From Yamagishiella unicocca (taxonomy: Eukaryota; Chlorophyta; Chlorophyceae; Chlamydomonadales; Volvocaceae), in assembly GCA_003116995.1 (NCBI GenBank), contig BDSL01000028.1, positions 806,001 to 870,000 on the forward strand: DNA of 64,000 bases, in the 5' to 3' direction. Positions 61,802-64,000 of the stretch are shown here, piece by piece (the stretch's first letter is position 1; the number at the start of each line of letters is the position of its first letter). A program made the translations under genes and the position numbers. The notes below the pieces were generated by a model that was given only the letters and a program-made list of their open reading frames with translations, was not told the DNA's origin and ran no database searches.

Positions 61802-63894
61802 GCTCTACGACGGTCAATACGGCGACCGGCAAGAAGGACAGGCCACGACTAGTAAGGATAGCTTTATAGGTTTATGCACTGGCTGGAATGGATGGGGTAG
61901 CCTGGAGTAGCGCCAGCTGGGGCAAGCATGTCGCGGCTGACGACACTTATCATGAACAAGGACAACGCGTACAGCTGGTTTCCTCGATGCTGTAATATCT
62001 GGTGTTCGTAGCGTACTATGTATGGGTTGTATGTTGCGTCACCCGAAAAGGCAACCCTGTTGAGGACCAGTCGACTACACAAGCAAGGCCGTCGGGCGGC
62101 GAGAAGCAGCGATAAGTTGAATTTGGGCCTCGTCACGTTCCATTGCGGTGGCAAACCATGGCTTGCGGTAATTATGCCACCCGCTCACGGGCGGGACCTG
62201 TCGTACAGGTTCTCGACTCCAGGGCGGGAAACGGTGATCACCGCTTCATCGGCCAAGATGTGAGGCTTTCCCCCTGACGTCATTTTGTTGACTTACTTTT
62301 ATCAAAGGTTACCGTCACTGTTAACCAATATCCCACTTCTTAGACCACCATGTTTCCAACTCCCATCGCAGCTGCACGTCCAAATTACGTACCCTGACGT
62401 ACCCGCCTGCAGGAGGCCCCAGCCGTGACATTGCACGTCTTAAGTAAGTACTTATTTGTAGCGCTTCGATTAGGCTTCGAGTCAACTGCCATGGGGAGAC
62501 CTGGGGAGGCTTGCCCAAAGTGCTTGGCGATACCCAGGGGAGATACTCTCCCTTCGGGATACAGGTGTTCCCGCACAACGAGTATGCATGGGCATTGTGT
62601 GCTGGGTCGCCGCAGCTTCCAGGCGTGCAGAGCAGCACAGTGACAGCAGACCGTATGCTGGGATCAGCTGGGATGTATCCCCAAGGCTGGCATGCACGCA
62701 GATGATGATGGCGGATGGACTTTGCGACCTCTGACGTGTGGCGCAGCTTGTCTTCCCCCACCATCTTGTTTGTGAGGGGATCCCTACGGTATTGTGCACG
62801 GGGAGGAAAAAACGCAGACCACAACGGATGCTGCTGACCCTGCCGACAAAACTGTCATGCCTGACGCCGCCCGCCACCTGCACGGCCTTTATAGAGCGGC
62901 CGAGCCTCAAGCGCGGTCGCCATGTCCAGCTGGCGTTTGCTGAGCAGGGATTATGCTGGGACGCGCTGGGAGGCCGGAGGCCGGCGGCTCCGGGCGGCTC
63001 TGGCTGGCACGCTGATCAGCGCTCTGGATGCGGGAATAAAGGCAGCGATGGCTGATGTCTATGTTATATGTGCTGGCTTATATGTGCAGATGGACCCGGG
63101 CATTATGACGCAGGGAGAATTCTGGCGCTCCCCGAGCAGTCCCGAATCTTCTCACCAACCAGCGCGCAACAAACCGGCTCTTATAGGGCTAATTAAAAGC
63201 TTGTAAGGTATTTGCAAGCCACGCTGATATATTGTGAAAGATGTGTCTCCGGTTCTGGAGCGGACCGACCCCGCGGGACCCCTGCGGGATGGAGATTTTG
63301 GACTCTGGCAAGTCTTTGCGCTTAGGGTGCGTAATGATCCCCCTGTTTGCCTAGAAGGTTCGTTATTACCCTGGCCTAGAAGATTGCAATTGCAGTGATG
63401 ACCACGAAGGATAAATTCAGCCCTTTCTTGGACAATGTTACGGACACACAAGGCTCCGTACTGCGCTAAGCAGCGCATAACTTCATGGACTTTCCGGCGT
63501 CTGTAAAGCCAACGTGCGTCACAATACACCGGTCGCTGACAACGGTGGATGCAGGGCCGCGCAAGGCCGACATCGACTCGCAGCACGCAGCATACGGTAC
63601 CCAACCTAAATGCCGTCCCACCGGTAGACTGTTTTGACATGCAAGATATATCGCGTTTGAAGGGTTATCGACGCGGCCGTTTTCCCACGCTGGGCCATGA
63701 ATGAACCTTGCTTCCAGATCCACGTGTCTGTGGAACCTGAAGGCCAGCTCGTGCTTCTTAAAGGCATAGCTTTCCTATTTGCCTTTACTTATTACATTTA
63801 TTATCGAAAGTCTATCCTAATATGTCATGTAGTGCGGCTTAACGGTAGAATGGACAAGGCCATTATGCGTTAATCCCTAGGACATCGGCATTCC
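61802..63894. other. Mostly gene-free region between two divergent genes
   Basis: Upstream flank of the minus-strand NACHT-WD40 gene and of the plus-strand gene at the right edge. Two minus-strand ORFs (62321-62824 and 63466 to about 63756) read fairly smoothly, the latter through EARFIHGPAWENGRVDNPSN, but I recognise no family and see no introns or start context, so neither is called as a gene. Confidence 0.35.
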
Positions 63895-64000
63895 ATGTCG
63901 GACGCTAGTGACAATGAAGGTGACTTCGTGCCTGTTCACGAAGACGGGCCAAAGCGCAAGCGTGCTGTGGCGACACAGCCTCGGCGAAAGCAGCGACCAA
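63895..64000 (+). CDS. 5' end of an unidentified gene, truncated by the window edge
   Basis: An ATG at 63895 opens a frame that runs to the window end: an acidic stretch (MSDASDNEGDFVPVHEDG) followed by a basic one (PKRKRAVATQPRRKQRP). Acidic-then-basic N-termini with a PKRKR-type nuclear localisation signal occur in nuclear DNA-binding proteins and in some transposases; 35 codons cannot decide. The frame uses mixed codons rather than the strong third-position GC of the neighbouring genes, which slightly favours a mobile-element protein. Confidence 0.45.
   Translation, partial: MSDASDNEGDFVPVHEDGPKRKRAVATQPRRKQRP

Noticed and set aside
62321..62824. Minus-strand ORF of 167 codons
   Set aside because: It reads smoothly but shows no motif I recognise, no introns and no supporting context.

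Overview
The window looks like nuclear DNA from a volvocine or other chlamydomonadalean green alga. The evidence is very GC-rich coding DNA, genes split into many short exons by short GT-AG introns, GC-rich minisatellites inside introns, TGTAA polyadenylation motifs, and a pherophorin gene, a cell-wall/extracellular-matrix family known from this group. The species cannot be named from the sequence. All exon models below were built by hand from splice consensus, reading phase and protein-family match; no search was run.

Layout. (1) 1-5,400: remnants of an LTR-type retroelement. A 1,161-codon minus-strand gag-protease-like ORF contains a ~656-bp segment that is repeated as an inverted copy just beyond it. 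(2) 5,400-8,100: lower-GC DNA without a recognisable gene. (3) 8,119-15,952 (+): a 16-exon type II NAD(P)H dehydrogenase with an EF-hand and a probable targeting peptide. (4) 15,953-20,332: no convincing gene. (5) 20,333-26,018 (-): a pherophorin with huge proline-rich rods and two apparent single-base losses in G runs. (6) 26,019-31,036: gene-free, with an interspersed repeat and a strong palindrome. (7) 31,037 to about 37,040-37,223 (+): an AMT-family ammonium transporter in 14 exons. (8) 40,953-44,997 (-): cytosolic ribosomal protein S6 in 6 exons. (9) 47,187-61,801 (-): a 32-exon gene of about 2,150 codons whose product has an N-terminal TIR-like domain, a NACHT NTPase and a long WD40 array. 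This is an NLR/STAND-type architecture. A tRNA-Ser(GCU) gene lies in one of its introns. (10) 61,802-64,000: mostly gene-free, with the first codons of a gene running off the right edge.

The genes do not form a pathway; this is an ordinary eukaryotic neighbourhood of independent loci. The STAND receptor-like gene is the best candidate for something under-described, because its TIR-like domain keeps a glutamate in a WCLFE motif at the position where plant TIR enzymes carry their catalytic glutamate.
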